A stretch of 64,000 nt of DNA from Anthoceros angustus (GCA_010909165.1 MU008209.1:1-64000); one strand, 5' to 3'; positions 1 to 11,281 are shown, counted from the stretch's first letter. The notes: a model not told the origin generated them from the letters alone. A program made the numbers and translations.

Positions 1-906
1 GGCGATTCCGACAGATGGAGAGCGCCAAGTGGAATGAGAGCTCGTCATTCCTCTGGAGTTGTCGCGATTACCGTGTCGTGGTTAAGGGGGTGTGTTGAGA
101 TACCTACCTAGGTATAGGTAACCACGTCACTAGGGCTTAATATATTTATCAACCCAGCTAGCCCTAATATGAGCAGTACTTAGTCAATTTTGTACTTAAA
201 ACACTTTTGTTGATTGATTAATGTAATTCATCTTTTGCCAAATATACAACTTCTCTCTCACTCTCCGCTCTAGGAAATCTGACATCTTCCCCCTTACCAT
301 TGAGAATCATGGGGCTAAGGGCAAGGATTCTTCCCGGCTCATTAAGGATTGTGCTAAAGCCTACCACTGTCGTCGGAACTGGGTGGGTCTCCCTCTTTCC
401 TTGGTGGTGGCTTTCCTGCAATAGCTAGTATCCATCGCCCTATAGAGGGCGCTGGCCAATGCTATTTACAGGACGGCAAGAGACATGGCGTTATCGGCGC
501 CAGTTGTAGGTATGCCTTTCCTCATCTTGGACCATGACATAATAGGGGCGGTAGGTAGCTTCATGGTAGACATTTGTGGGGGCTAGCCCCTTTAGTAGGT
601 TGTCCCCCCCTCGGTTCGGGGTAGATGGGTTTTCCACCTCTTCTTTTTAATAGTCTCCATGGTCTCTTGACTCCTACATGAAGTCGGACTCGTGCGTCAA
701 GTCTCTACATAAATACGCCCAGCTGAACCAGACCACTTAAAAAAAAAGTCTCTACATAAATACGCCCAGCTGAACCAGACCACTTAAAAACAAAAAAGGC
801 CTGGCTTGCCTAGCACGAGCGCTGATCAATAGTACCGTACAACAAAGGTATCCAATTGGAGCATTGGAGCCTGACATAAAAAACCTCATATGACAAGCTT
901 AACCTT
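1..906. other. no gene seen; short tandem duplication
   Basis: I see no convincing coding sequence here. Two adjacent copies of a roughly 47-bp unit beginning gtctctacataaatacgccc start at 701 and 748, separated by an A-run. The rest is unremarkable AT-rich intergenic sequence, possibly the 3' flank of the minus-strand gene that ends near 907. Confidence 0.5.
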
Positions 907-3194
907 CTAGCTAACATGCACCAAATTAAATCCATCGTCCGTACATGGGGTCATGCCACCACCACTCCGTGATATGAGAAGCACCATATCACAAGCAATC
1001 CCCAGACAGGCCCTCATACATCGTTCTTGAAACCATGGAACAATCAAGTCTGAGAGCCGGGTGTGATATCTGGATGCATCCTGCCAAGCAACAATGTTGA
1101 ACATTTCAGAGAAGTGCTCGGAATTTAAGAACGCAAGCCAGTCGCTACTGTAAGTGGGGTACCGGTCCAGGTATGTCATTTGCACATTGCCTCGTAGCTA
1201 GCATGTTTGTATCTTCTTCATCCACTGCCCTAACCATGACTAGCAATCTTAGGCAGAGACTAAGAGTAGAATGGATGGTGAAGAATCGAATGAATTGCAC
1301 ACAGCACTCACCACTTCAACCGTCCAGTTTGTGGGAAACCTGTGAAGTCGATTCTTGCGGCGCCGTCGAGCTCCTCCATCATTAACTCTAGGGATGCCCC
1401 AAGCATCACGTCAACAGCCCACTGGGGGGGCCGCTTAATGATCCCCACTTCCGGAGGAGGCAGAATCCCTGCAAGCCTGTCTACTGTCGTCAGCACACAT
1501 TGATTTTCATCTGCCTGATTTGCTTGACCTGTGCAATTCTCTGGCCCACCATAATTCTGCCTCTCTGACTCTATGTTCGGGTCCTCATGCTGCTCCATCC
1601 GACGTGGCCACACCTGTTCCATGCACAACGTTGTCCGATTCTGATCGTCTTCAATACTATCCTGATACCGATTATCCTCGTCCTGAGTAGCTTGATCAGG
1701 ATCAATTCCCTCATTCCCAACCCGGTACACATCCTCTGGGATGGCCTGTTGGTTAAGAGCAGTACACTTACTGCATGATCCTTCATAACACGGAACTCCA
1801 CCCTGCAGACTAATTTTCCAAGCTTTAAAAAGTGCCAGGTCAGTGGGATTCAAGTGGATAGCCTTCAAGGTGCGATCCTTCAAGGGGGAATCCAAAAAGC
1901 GGCCTTTAACATCACCACTGGCTCTGGTGCCGTCCCCTGGCCCTTTGGGTTTGTTCTTTGAGCCTTTGGGTCGACCTCTTCGGGGCGTTGTCACAGCTGC
2001 GGCCTCTGCATTCCTCGGGTTGGCTGCAGCTGACGCATCCCCTGACCTCGGGACTCCAGCTTCTGCATCCATGGACATGGCATGTGCAACCGGACGTTCC
2101 TTCCGTCCTTCCAATAGCTTAAGATCTCCACAGCCTCCTTCTAGACCAGTGGATGCAGGCGAGTAGCCGGGAATCACATCTCCAATATCACCACCACGAG
2201 CTTCACACAAGCTCAACCTCTCTGGCCATGGCTCTGCAGGAGAAGACGAAGAATCCGGCCCCGGCTCAGGCTCAGGCTCCGTGTTCCGTGTTTTCGGCTC
2301 CAAATCAGTCCGCTCCGCATCATTGACATCCATCATATCGCTTTCTATGCGACTCAACCACTCCGAGTTCTCACCCGATGCTCTGCGACCAACTTCCTTC
2401 CTCCCGCCAACATAGTCATCATGTTCCATTGCGCATGCGTCCCCTTCGTCGTCAGTCCCAGGGCCGTCTACACCCTTCGAACTTGGCTGGCCATGCAAAG
2501 CGCGACCTTCCTCCATCTCTTCTTTCTTCCTCCTTCGCTTGTGCCCCTTGGCACCGGTACTTTCAGCAAGCGGGGCATTGTCGTCTTCAGCTTCAGAAAC
2601 GGGATGCTGCAAATTATGGTGGCCAACATCCCCTACCCCTGCGGCCTTGGTCTTCGATCCCTTGGGACGACCAGGAGCTTGCTTGGCTGTGACGCCGTCC
2701 CCTACTTGTTTCGGCTTGTTCTTGGATCCCTTGGGGCGACCACGTCCACGCTTGCCACATACTTGTTGTTTTTCCTGCTCGACAGCTGCTGTGGCCTCCC
2801 CTTCAGATCCACCGGTACCTGTTCCTTCTCCTGCAGCTCCAGGATTAGCATCGGAATGCAACGGTGTAGGTTTCTTCTTCGATCCCAATGGACGACCTCG
2901 ACGGCGACGGGGCATTGGCGCAGCTGCGGCTCCTGTAGAGCTCGGGTTGCCAGCTGCAGCTGCTGTCGAATCCTCGGAGGTGGGCGCTGCAGCTGCTGTC
3001 GCATCCTCGGTGGTGTGCGCTGCAGCTGCTGTCGCATCCTCGGAGGTGGGCGCTGCAGTTGCTGTCGCATCCTCGGAGCTGGGCACCGCAGCTGCTGCAG
3101 CTGCTGTCGCGATATCCTGGGAGCTGGGCGCTGCAGCTGCTGTCACATCCTCGGAGGTGGGCGCTGCAGCTTCTGGTTCCATTGCAGCAGGCAT
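907..3194 (-). CDS. AT-hook protein, copy 1 (two exons, longest copy)
   Basis: The first exon opens at a Met at 3194. It starts with about seven alanine-rich 11-residue repeats around PTSEDATAAAA (residues 10-82). Four AT-hooks with GRP cores follow: RRRRGRPLGSKKK near 96-108, RGRGRPKGSKNK near 149-160, GRPKGSKTK near 175-183 and RRGRPKGSKNK near 405-415. Acidic and proline-rich linkers lie between them. AT-hooks bind the minor groove of AT-rich DNA, so a chromatin role is likely; the rest is unrecognised. A donor (aagtg/gtgagt near 1313) and acceptor (ttacag near 1155) join it to a second exon reading SDWLAFLNSEHFSEMFN and ending at the stop at 907. The acceptor side is conserved in copy 2. 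The family is repeated five times here, so it may be transposon-borne or a local gene family. This is the only copy with a long intact frame. Confidence 0.6.
2944..3170 (-). repeat. 33-bp coding minisatellite (11-residue Ala-rich repeats)
   Basis: Units of about 33 bp (tcctcggaggtgggcgctgc plus 13 more bases on the plus strand) repeat around seven times with substitutions. They keep the reading frame of the AT-hook ORF and encode TSEDATAAAAP-type units. Copies at 14.6, 22.7 and 25.1 kb have only one or two units, so the array expanded in copy 1 or contracted elsewhere. Confidence 0.75.
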
Positions 3195-4260
3195 GGCAGA
3201 CGTCTTTGCGCTTGGGCGGCGTCCAGTACGTAGAGCTCTTCACCACCCACTGCGGCTCTAGATGCCCGGAGGCCGGTCCTCACTTCCCCAGTACCAAGAG
3301 CTTCACAAAATTCCACCTCCAGCTCTAGCTGTAGCTCCAGGTCTGGTGGAGAAGAAAAAACCCGGAACCCCGGCCCCTCTAACGCCGCTTCCCTCCGAAG
3401 ACCTGGACTTCAAATGACCTATTAGATCTATATGAATACCTATACCACTATTGCATCCGCACATATATATATATCACCATTGCCCTTCAATAAGTTTACC
3501 AATAACTTTTTTTAAAGTTCTGATGATAAGATATAGTATTTTTATTATCTCCAGCTGGACAAGTCCTTAGTCTATTCAGCCAGTTCTTAGCGTATACTTA
3601 AATTTATATACTAGGTAGGTGGTTTGAAGTGTAGTTATACTCTCTTCTTCTTGAAGCTTTTTTTAATGCTCTTTATATTTTGCCTAACATGGTGGCTAAG
3701 ATGATGCCTAGCTATGATTGCTGAGATGGTACCCATGGTGTTGACAATTATGATGGTGCTAATATCATTACTTGATGTTGCTAATAACATTATTGATGGA
3801 TGTTGCTAATGGCACTATTGATGGATGCTGTTAATGGTACTATTCATGCCACTAATTGGCACCGTGGAGCCGATAACAATTGGTTGTACTGACCAAAGAA
3901 ATGAATTGTTTGCAAGTAATACTCATGCAATGGAGAATCCTTAGATACATCCTTACTACCTACATATTTTTTATGACTTTGAGACTAGATGCAATTGGGG
4001 AGACATATGAATAGCCGCAAAAGGTACCAATCACATTCCATACATTTGCATATATGGAATTTGTACCTTCCTAAGATGTCCCATTTTTCCCATATGGATT
4101 TTCTCTTAAAGTCCCAATAAATATGTGGTATGATGTGTCCACGGAACTCGGCATCCTATGACCATAACTTGAGCATAAAAGGAGATGGAGCAACCTTGAT
4201 GTGTTTTATATTTTTTATGATGAAAAATCCTATGCTGCTCGGTTCATATCCCCATAATAC
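3195..4260. repeat. non-coding flank; outer part of a large inverted repeat
   Basis: No gene seen. From 3195 to about 3475 the sequence resembles the upstream flank of the other AT-hook copies, up to the point where those carry the LTR-like block. About 3590-4236 is an inverted copy of about 42,015-42,655. Within 3770-3860 a unit of about 24 bp (ttgatggatgttgctaatgg core) is repeated two to three times. Confidence 0.6.
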
Positions 4261-4592
4261 CAAACGTTAATAGGCCGAACGGTTAGGTCTCGGACGCAAC
4301 GTTTCACAAACACGTGTCTATACTTCATGCTGTGCCTCAACAGTCATTGAGAGCGAAAAAGAGCGAATAACATAATCTACAAAAATTCTCGCTTAATTAC
4401 ATGGTATTAAAACACCAGCTTTGATCTTAATCCACATCCAGCCACATGACAACCACATGCCAAGGCGCCATGCTAGGTAGTCAGATAGGAAGACGTCCCC
4501 TCGCCAGGGCCAATAGGGCCCCTTCTCAATTGGAATTTTCAAGGAATTATAGAGAACGGACTTACTTGAAGGAAGCCGGCGAAGATCTGTTG

Positions 4593-4796
4593 CATTATGG
4601 TTGGATGCGTATGTGTGTTCGGTGCTGCTATTGAGAGGGAAAGAATTAAAACTCAAAGGATACCTAGATCCTAATGACTACGATTAGGGTTACACATTAT
4701 GGTTGGATGCGTATGTGTGTTCGGTGCTGCTATTGAGAGGGAAAGAATTAAAACTCAAAGGATACCTAGATCCTAATGACTACGATTAGGGTTACA
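4593..4796. repeat. exact 102-bp tandem duplication
   Basis: The unit beginning cattatggttggatgcgtat starts at 4593 and again at 4695 with a period of 102 bp, and the copies look identical. The inverted counterpart near 40.35-40.45 kb has a single unit, so the duplication postdates the split of the two arms. Confidence 0.85.
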
Positions 4797-4899
4797 TCCA
4801 AGCAGCTGTTCCATGACTTCCAATTTACCATAATTAGGGGCTACACCTCTTGGGTTCACCCGGCACTCCACCAGTTCCATATCTAGACCCAGCCAAAAC

Positions 4900-5745
4900 A
4901 CCACTCAGCAATAAAAGGACGAGTGGAACCAACGAACCAAAAACATCATTATACAATCTATGCGAAAAGATAATGTACAACAGATCGAGGAGATAGACTC
5001 AACCGCCATTGCCTGGAAGCAACTCCATGACATATATGCATCTACATACATAATGCGAATGAGCGAAGGGACCGCGTACATCATCATACCATGAACTCAT
5101 GAACTCGAAGGTGACCGGGTATATCATCATACCATGAACTTTAGGAGCTGGACAAGTAAATTCCAAGCCACGGAGAGAGAGGACCTCTCAGTAGCCCTCT
5201 TTTTCTCCACCCTGCCAGAAATCCTAGGTGAGTTGTAATACAATCCTTGCAAGGGGTTAAACTTCTCGCGATAAATAAGGTCATCAGTGCAATGCTGATT
5301 GAGGAGGCTAGAAGAAACTCCTCAATACTCCTTCGCAGGGGAAGCATCCTCAAGGGCATACCTCACCAGCAGAAGGTTCAGAGCGAGGACACACACGTGG
5401 ACAATTTCAAAGAGGCTAAGGCACCTTCCGGCCAGGTCAATACAACCCATCTTGGAAGCCCGTGTGCGGATACTCTAAAATCCACAGCCACACGTATGAG
5501 GAATGCGTCTGCGGGCGGCAGCAAACAACCTATCACGGAGACCCACAAGGCGGTTAGCCCTAACTATGAAAAGGCATGTCAAGGCCAACAAATCCACCTC
5601 AGTACGTGAGTCTAGGTGACGACTCAAAACACACTATACAAGGACACGGATCAGTCCAACTCAGTTTAAAACAAGAATCCACCTTACACATCTATGATGT
5701 CCTCCTTGTACTAGGACTCATTAAAAACCTCTTCCTGTTAGGAAA
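4900..5745 (+). mobile_element. Ty1/copia gag-protease fragment (degenerate)
   Basis: Several short plus-strand frames match copia polyprotein order. A gag piece contains DNVQQIEEIDST. A further gag segment reads AINKVISAMLIEEARR. The zinc-knuckle region is damaged here; the partner at 38.9-39.3 kb shows CGYSKIPGHTYEEC. A protease-proximal stretch follows, reading VSLGDDSKHTIQGHGSVQLS, then IYDVLLVLG. Frames are interrupted and there is no integrase, RT or RNase H, so this is a dead fragment. Family knowledge: GDDS...IxGxGSV...DVLxVPxL is typical of the region after the copia protease active site. Confidence 0.7.
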
Positions 5746-5865
5746 GTAAACGAATCTGGCTGTTTTGGTGATCGCCGTTGCATCATAAAAATCCCACAAG
5801 GGGAACACCAGCGTGCCCAGGTGAACTGGGGTGATTTCGACTCTAATTTAGGACTTCAAACAAAC

Positions 5866-6137
5866 TTGCCCAACCGGGCTGAAGATTGTTATTTGCCCAA
5901 CCGGGCTGAAGATTGTTATTGCCCAACCGGGCTGAAAGATTGTTATTTGCCCAACTGAGCTGAAGATTGTTATTGGCCCAACCGGGCTGAAGATTGTTAT
6001 TGGCCCAACCGGGCTGAAAGATTGTTATTTGCCCAATTGCGCTGAAGATTGTTATTCGCCCAACCGGGCTGAAGATTGTTATTGGCCCAACCGGGCTGAA
6101 AGATTGTTTGCCCAACCGGGCTGAAAGATTGATTGCC
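5866..6137. repeat. 27-bp minisatellite, about ten units
   Basis: Ten units of gcccaaccgggctgaagatt plus a short gttattt tail follow one another with few changes, 25-28 bp each. The array interrupts the E-region of a PPR fragment and is mirrored at 38.37-38.64 kb. The unit resembles the terminus of the MITE-like element at 9.85-10.13 kb (acccaaccgggct followed by gaaagattgt), so it probably arose by amplification of that end. Confidence 0.85.
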
Positions 6138-6765
6138 TTTGCACCAACAGATTTTCTCATATGGTGTATTATGTTTGCTTCCTCCCAGCTGCCACTATGT
6201 GAATAAATATTGGATATGAGCACATAGCTAGTAGCCTGTTGAGTTTCACGTCGTTGCTTTAACATACTGCCGAGCTGCATTCCGATCCAATCGCAAGCCC
6301 ACATGACTGCAGGCCGCGCAGGGATATCGATGTGAAAGTCTTCACATCAGGTTCACCTCCACGTTGTTTCATCTCCTCAAAATAGGAAATGGCCATTTGG
6401 CACTCTCTCTTGCTGGCCATAGCTAAGAATCAGATGATTCATATATACCCATGCAGTGCTGGCCATATTGCAACTCTCTATCCAGAAACCGGTCAAACAC
6501 ACACTGTGCCTCCACCGTGCTCAACTCAGCATACATGTACACCAAGGTGTGGCCAATCAGGATGTCAGCCTCGAGCCCTCTTTCAAGGATCTGCACATGA
6601 GTCCGCCTACCCTGCTGTCTAGACCCAGGGCTGGCCGTCTGCAAAATGCCGGCTAGCCGTCTGCAAAATGGTGCATGTCGTGAGAAACTGTTGAAATGCA
6701 CTTTCAGTAGAGCGATGCAAGTCCCAACCGTATGTTGGCGAAGCATTGTAATGAACATGTACAAG
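6138..6765 (-). pseudogene. PPR protein fragment A (E-region and one or two PPR motifs)
   Basis: On the minus strand the frames read a PPR motif (ILERGLEADILIGHTLVYMY, then a VFDRF helix). An E-domain segment follows (YVLISNIYSHSGSWEEAN, then HHMRKS). Frames shift several times. Downstream of HHMRKS the expected KP/PG box is cut off by the 27-bp minisatellite. The same fragment occurs at 11.28 kb, where it is longest, and at 29.5, 37.7 and 44.7 kb. It is non-functional as it stands. Confidence 0.7.
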
Positions 6766-7209
6766 AGGGATGTATCTCTCTACTTATATCTCCCCCTTGC
6801 GAGCAATGTCACAGCAATCAAGATACCAAGGAGGACCTCTTACATCGCCATCGCATTCTCTAAATGACCCAGGTTCATTGCATTCACTGCTATTCAGGGA
6901 CAAATTAGCTTCAGGAGACTTAGAGTGCAAGGCTTTTCACTTTGCAGGATTAATCACACACTTTCTGGTCAGGGTCTATTGTTTGATGGGATCAAGTACA
7001 TACCTCTTGTATATTGGGTTGTGTCACTCTGCTCTACTCAAGGAATTCCTTGATTTCCATGTCAAGTCTCTACATAAATATGGCAAGACCGAAATCATGC
7101 GTGGAAACCGAAGGCAAACAAAGAGACAAGAAAAGAGCAAGCAGCCGCGGGTACAGCGATTACTGCATCTCCTTCAACCAGGAGCAAATTGACTCCAGGA
7201 TATAACGGA
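6766..7209. repeat. non-coding block shared by four repeat copies
   Basis: No protein is recognised. The block recurs at 10.88-11.28 kb (reverse), 30.2-30.37 kb (part), 37.34-37.73 kb (reverse) and 44.66-44.95 kb (diverged). It always lies between the PPR fragment and, where present, the unrecognised protein. It may be the old intergenic region between two captured genes. Confidence 0.5.
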
Positions 7210-8240
7210 CTTGGAGCTGTGCTACACCTGTTCAGCACGGCGAACACAGTCCTGCAGATTGGTCTTGAATGAGTTCACCTGCTCGGGAGTTAAAGACCCA
7301 TGCTTGAGGCCCAAACGAACCTGCACCCCCAATTCAAAATCTCCTGAAGCCAACGCAAATCAGGGGTCCAGCAGCCACCTGCTCACCTATATCGTGTAAA
7401 TCCCGGGCCAAGCCTTCCAACGAGTCTCCACCCCAGGTAAAACAAAATGCACAGCAGTGAACTGCTCTATGAGCCACAAATGCATATCTAAAGTAGAGAG
7501 GTCATCTCGAGCTCTTCTCCGTGTATCCGTGATGACTTCCTTCAGCTTCAAAAGCTCAGAACGACAGTCAAGCAGCAGCCCCACGAAGAAATGCTGACCA
7601 GCCGAGCCTCCAGGTAATCAGAGTCAGGAAATGGGACCCTGGGGTAATCCCACTTAGCCCACACCCTATCCATCCGCTTGAGAGCCGTTTCTTCATCCTC
7701 TCGAAATCCTCCAGAGAAGAGATCACCGTGGGAGGTCCCCACTGCCATCTCCGTCAGCGTCAATCCCCAACAAGCGAACGTGAAAAATCCTGCATCCCGT
7801 CAAACATAAGTTGCTGAAGCCACCTTCGAATATCCTTCAAAGCAGCAGGGTTAGAAGCCTTGGCCCAATCCTGCTGGCCAGTTCGTTCAACACATCTCCA
7901 GAGAAGATGCTTCAATTCCACCAGCTGTGAATTTTGAACCATCGAAGCATCATCATCCGTGAACAGTGGCGCGGCAAGCTTGTATTTCTTCCAAAGTATG
8001 GAAAGAGAAAAGGGCACAGTGACCAGTTCCTCCAGTTTCGTCAGGAAGGCGCCCGACAAATCAATCCATTTCTGCTCAACCGCTCTGCGCGGTATTATAC
8101 TTTCGGAGTTGGTTGTCAGCTGTGTGGGTTCTCCAAGGTTGAATGTCCACTGGCCGGTCAAATGGAAAACTACTCGGAACGCGCATTTGTCTTTGTTGTC
8201 CTGCCAACGCACGTTTCTCGATGGTTTGAGTAGCCACATC
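7210..8240 (-). pseudogene. unrecognised protein, copy A (frameshifted)
   Basis: A minus-strand frame opens at 8239 (MWLLKPSRNVRWQDNKDK). It runs through VFHLTGQWTFNLGEP and QLVELKHLLWRCVERTGQQ to WLQQLMFDGMQD, then shifts frame to continue as DLFSGGFREDEETALKRMD and again as SELLKLKEVITDTRRRARD. Copies at 10.12 kb and 36.30 kb share the text but break at different places. The ancestral protein was therefore probably about 330-350 residues and mostly helical toward its C-terminus. I do not recognise the family. It travels with a PPR fragment and a MITE-like end. Confidence 0.5.
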
Positions 8241-8699
8241 GTCCCAATTTACATGGCCACGCTGGCTTCCCTCATGTGTAGCCTTCAGCGCGAGATCCCT
8301 TATTATAAACATAAAAGACATGAGGATTTGGTCTGTTTGTATATCTCTAACCTCATCCCAACCTCTCTGAAGGTGCCCTAAGCCGTTTTCGTGAGATTGC
8401 TCTCAACAGAAACAAGGTGATCGGGCCGCAAGAAAAGATGGCTGGTGCAGACTTTGCATTGGATCATCATGGGCTGAGTGCTATAGAGAAATACACTTAA
8501 GATTACTTCCTAGCTGCTGCGGACCGTTGAGGAGGAGGGCTCTAACCATCAAGGGCTCAACGTGGACTTGGCATGCTGGGAGCTAGTCTGGGCGCGACAT
8601 ATCAATTCCGACAACAGCCAATCCCACGGAGGAGAATCAGCGCTAGCTTGTCCCATTGGACCAAGTGTGCAGAAGCAACCAAGTTTGTATCCTTCACCA

Positions 8700-8912
8700 A
8701 GGAGCCTACGTTTCTAAACGATATGAGTCATAGAAGAGAAAAGAAGAATTTTATTTAAGTCCACTAAGGACGGATTTCCCGTTTCTAAACGATATGAGTC
8801 ATAGAAGAAGAAGAAGAACTTTATTTAAGTCCACTAAGGACGGATTTCGTCATGGTATGAGTCATAGAAGAAGAAGAAGAATTTTATTGAAGTCCACTAA
8901 GGACGGATTTCC
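8700..8912. repeat. about 65-bp tandem repeat, three units
   Basis: Three units contain atgagtcatagaagaagaag, an ttttatttaagtccactaag segment and a ggatttc end. The inverted partner near 35.64-35.77 kb has two units, so copy number differs between the arms. Confidence 0.8.
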
Positions 8913-9849
8913 GTCATGGGACTTGGTACTTAACAACTTGTACGATGGTGTGCCTAAGCTACTTGCACCAAGGGCATCCACTCCCTATAGGCACCCCATC
9001 TAAGAGTACCGATCCAAGCTCAGGATGCTTAATCACGGCGTTCTTATAAATGTGTGTCCATTTGGCCTAGGATATGAAGAACCACCCTAACAAAGAGAAC
9101 TTGCTGAAACTAGTAGGACTGCAAATCTCAGCTAGACAACTGGATTGCAAGATCGCTCCAGAATTCCCTTTGCAGCAGCACAGTCTCTTCGTGGAGCCAT
9201 ACTTTGTATCAGAGCTATTGACGTATCTAAGAGGAGATAGCTCCTCCCATCTCGAGAAAGACGATGTCCTCACAGGAGTGGAGAAATTGAGAGCTACAAA
9301 AGTGAACGTTGCGCGGCACTGTAAATCGTCACAAGCTACAGCACACTCGATCTTGATGGTGACCAAAAGGAGGTAACACTGAATCGTGACATTATTGCAT
9401 AAATAGAGAGCTGTTGAAGCTAGATGCCTTACAGTGCTTCGAGAAATGCAACTTGCCCTTCGCAGGTCAACACCTAGGGACCTTGAAGACATAGGCTGCT
9501 GTGCGTTACCTTTCTAATTAATAGGGCACTTGATAAATGTGCTATGATCACTATAAGAATCAGCATGACGTTGAATGTAATAAGGCCCGTACAGGAGCAT
9601 GGCTCCGAGTACACGTTCTGTTTTGCTGTTCATCGAGTACTTGCTGGTTGGTCTGGTCACTGCTGTTTCGTTTCAAAGCTAACAGCATCACTGTTGACTT
9701 TGATGGGCCATGTTCCATGCCCACAATCTAACGGTTGATCGACGTATGTGCCTTGCCATCCGATTGTCCATGTGCAGCATCTTCTAGCTTTCGCCACGCG
9801 CTGTGCCTTCTGCGCTCGCCTCCAGAAATTGGGGTGCAGATACAGCTAG
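8913..9849. other. stretch without a recognised gene, part of the inverted repeat
   Basis: A plus-strand frame of 100 residues (9074-9376) and a minus-strand frame of 141 residues (9067-9492) overlap. Neither is recognised, and neither is kept intact in the inverted copy at 34.74-35.48 kb, which argues against coding. Nothing else is seen. Confidence 0.45.
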
Positions 9850-10130
9850 AACGCGGGGCGATTTCGACTCTAATCTAAGACATTTAAGAAATGTAATAGT
9901 TACCCAACCGGGCTGTGAATGAAAGAAAGATTGTGGAAGAATAGTTCCCCATCCCAGCATTGATCCGCCCTACAGAGTGCTTAAATGTGGCGTTCCCCAA
10001 CTGCACAGTTAAGCGTCTCGTAGGGCGGATCAATGTTGAGATGGGGAACCATTCTTCCATAATCTTCCATTCATTCCTAGCCCGGTTGGGTAACTATTAG
10101 ATTTCTAGGTTGGGTAACTATGAGTGCATT
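9850..10130. mobile_element. MITE-like hairpin element with long terminal inverted repeats
   Basis: The left half runs from atttcgactctaatctaaga through gttacccaaccgggct and ttccccatcccagcattgat to a gatccgccctac core. About 9894-9975 is mirrored by about 10,020-10,098 (gtagggcggatcaatgttga, ggggaaccattcttccat, agcccggttgggtaac). That gives inverted arms of about 80 bp around a 45-bp loop, with no coding capacity. A second copy lies at 34.47-34.74 kb at the matching point of the opposite arm. I could not fix target-site duplications. Confidence 0.65.
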
Positions 10131-10871
10131 GGATGATCATGTGCATTCAAAATTCACAGCTGGTGGAATTGAAGCATCTTCTCTGGAGATGTGTTGAACG
10201 AACTGGCCAGCAGGATTGGGCCACGGCTTCTAACCCTGCTGCTTTGAAGGATATTCGAAGGTGGCTTCAGCAACTTATGTTTGACGGGATGCAGGATATT
10301 TTTCACGTTCGCTTGTTGGGGATTGACGCTGACGGAGATGGCAGTGGGGACCTCCCACGGTGATCTCTTCTCTGGAGGATTTCGAGAGGATGAAGAAACG
10401 GCTCTCAAGCGGATGGATAGGGTGTGGGCTAAGTGGGGATTACCCCCAGGGTCCCATTTCCCGACTCTGATTACCTGGAGGCTCGGCTGGTCAGCATTTC
10501 TTCGTGGGGCTGCTGCTTGACTGTCGTTCTGAGCTTTTGAAGCTGAAGGAAGTCATCACGGATACACGGAGAAGAGCTCGAGATGACCTCTCTACTTTAG
10601 ATATGCATTTGTGGCTCATAGAGCAGTTCACTGCTGTGCATTTTGTTTTACCTGGGGTGGAGACTCGTTGGAAGGCTTCCTTGGCCCAGGATTTACACGA
10701 TATAGGTGAGCAGGTGGCTGCCGGGACCCCTGATTTGCGTTGGCTTCAGGAGATTTTTGAATTGGGGTGCAGGTTCGTTTGGGCCTCAAGCATGGGTCTT
10801 TAACTCCCGAGCAGGTGAACTCATTCAAGACCAATCTGCAGGACTGTGTTCGCCGTGCTGAACAGGTGTAG
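10131..10871 (+). pseudogene. unrecognised protein, copy B (5'-truncated by the MITE-like element)
   Basis: The frame starts inside the protein at QNSQLVELKHLLWRC, just after the hairpin element. It runs to IFHVRLLGIDADGDG, then continues in another frame as HGDLFSGGFREDEETA and a third as MGLLLDCRSELLKLKEVI through LPGVETRWKASLAQDL. It is in inverse orientation to copy A and same-sense with copy C. The frame changes show it is not translated as one protein here. Confidence 0.5.
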
Positions 10872-11281
10872 GGCTCCAAGTCCGTTATATCCTGGAGTCA
10901 ATTTGCTCCTGGTTGAAGGAGATGCAGTAATCGCTGTACCCCGCGGCTGCTTGCTCTTTCTTGTCTCTTTGTTTGCCTTCGGTTTCCACGCATGATTTCG
11001 GGTCTTGCCACCCCATATTTATGTAGAGACTTGACATGGAAATCAAGGAATTCCTTGAGTAGAGCAGAGTGACACAACACAATATACAAGAGGTAGGTAC
11101 TTGATCCCATCAAACAATAGACCCTGACCAGAAAGTGTGTGATTAATCCTGCAAAGTGAAAAGCCTTGCACTCTAAGTCTCCTGAAGCTAATTTGTCCCT
11201 GAATAGCAGCAGTGAATGCAATGAACCTGGGTCATTTAGAGAATGCGATGGCGATGTAAGAGGTAGAGAGATACATCCCTC

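Larger units (their letters stand above)
3590..10110 (+). repeat. left arm of the large outer inverted repeat
   Basis: This whole stretch reappears in reverse orientation at about 34,470-42,655. The paired blocks are the copia gag-protease piece, the minisatellite, the PPR fragment, an unrecognised protein, a tandem repeat and a MITE. Identity is high in places, with predicted peptides of 60-70 residues identical. This arm differs by many 1-4 bp losses, and the right arm carries an extra 1.26 kb (about 40,755-42,014). Confidence 0.8.

Noticed and set aside
2421-3261. Long plus-strand frames of 240 and 270 residues, Cys- and Ala-rich
   Set aside because: They are antisense shadows of the 33-bp repeat and AT-hook coding region; no homology sense, and the minus frame has the recognisable AT-hooks.
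5866-6137. Possible CRISPR-like array (regular 27-bp repeats)
   Set aside because: Units abut with no unique spacers and the genome is eukaryotic; it is a minisatellite.
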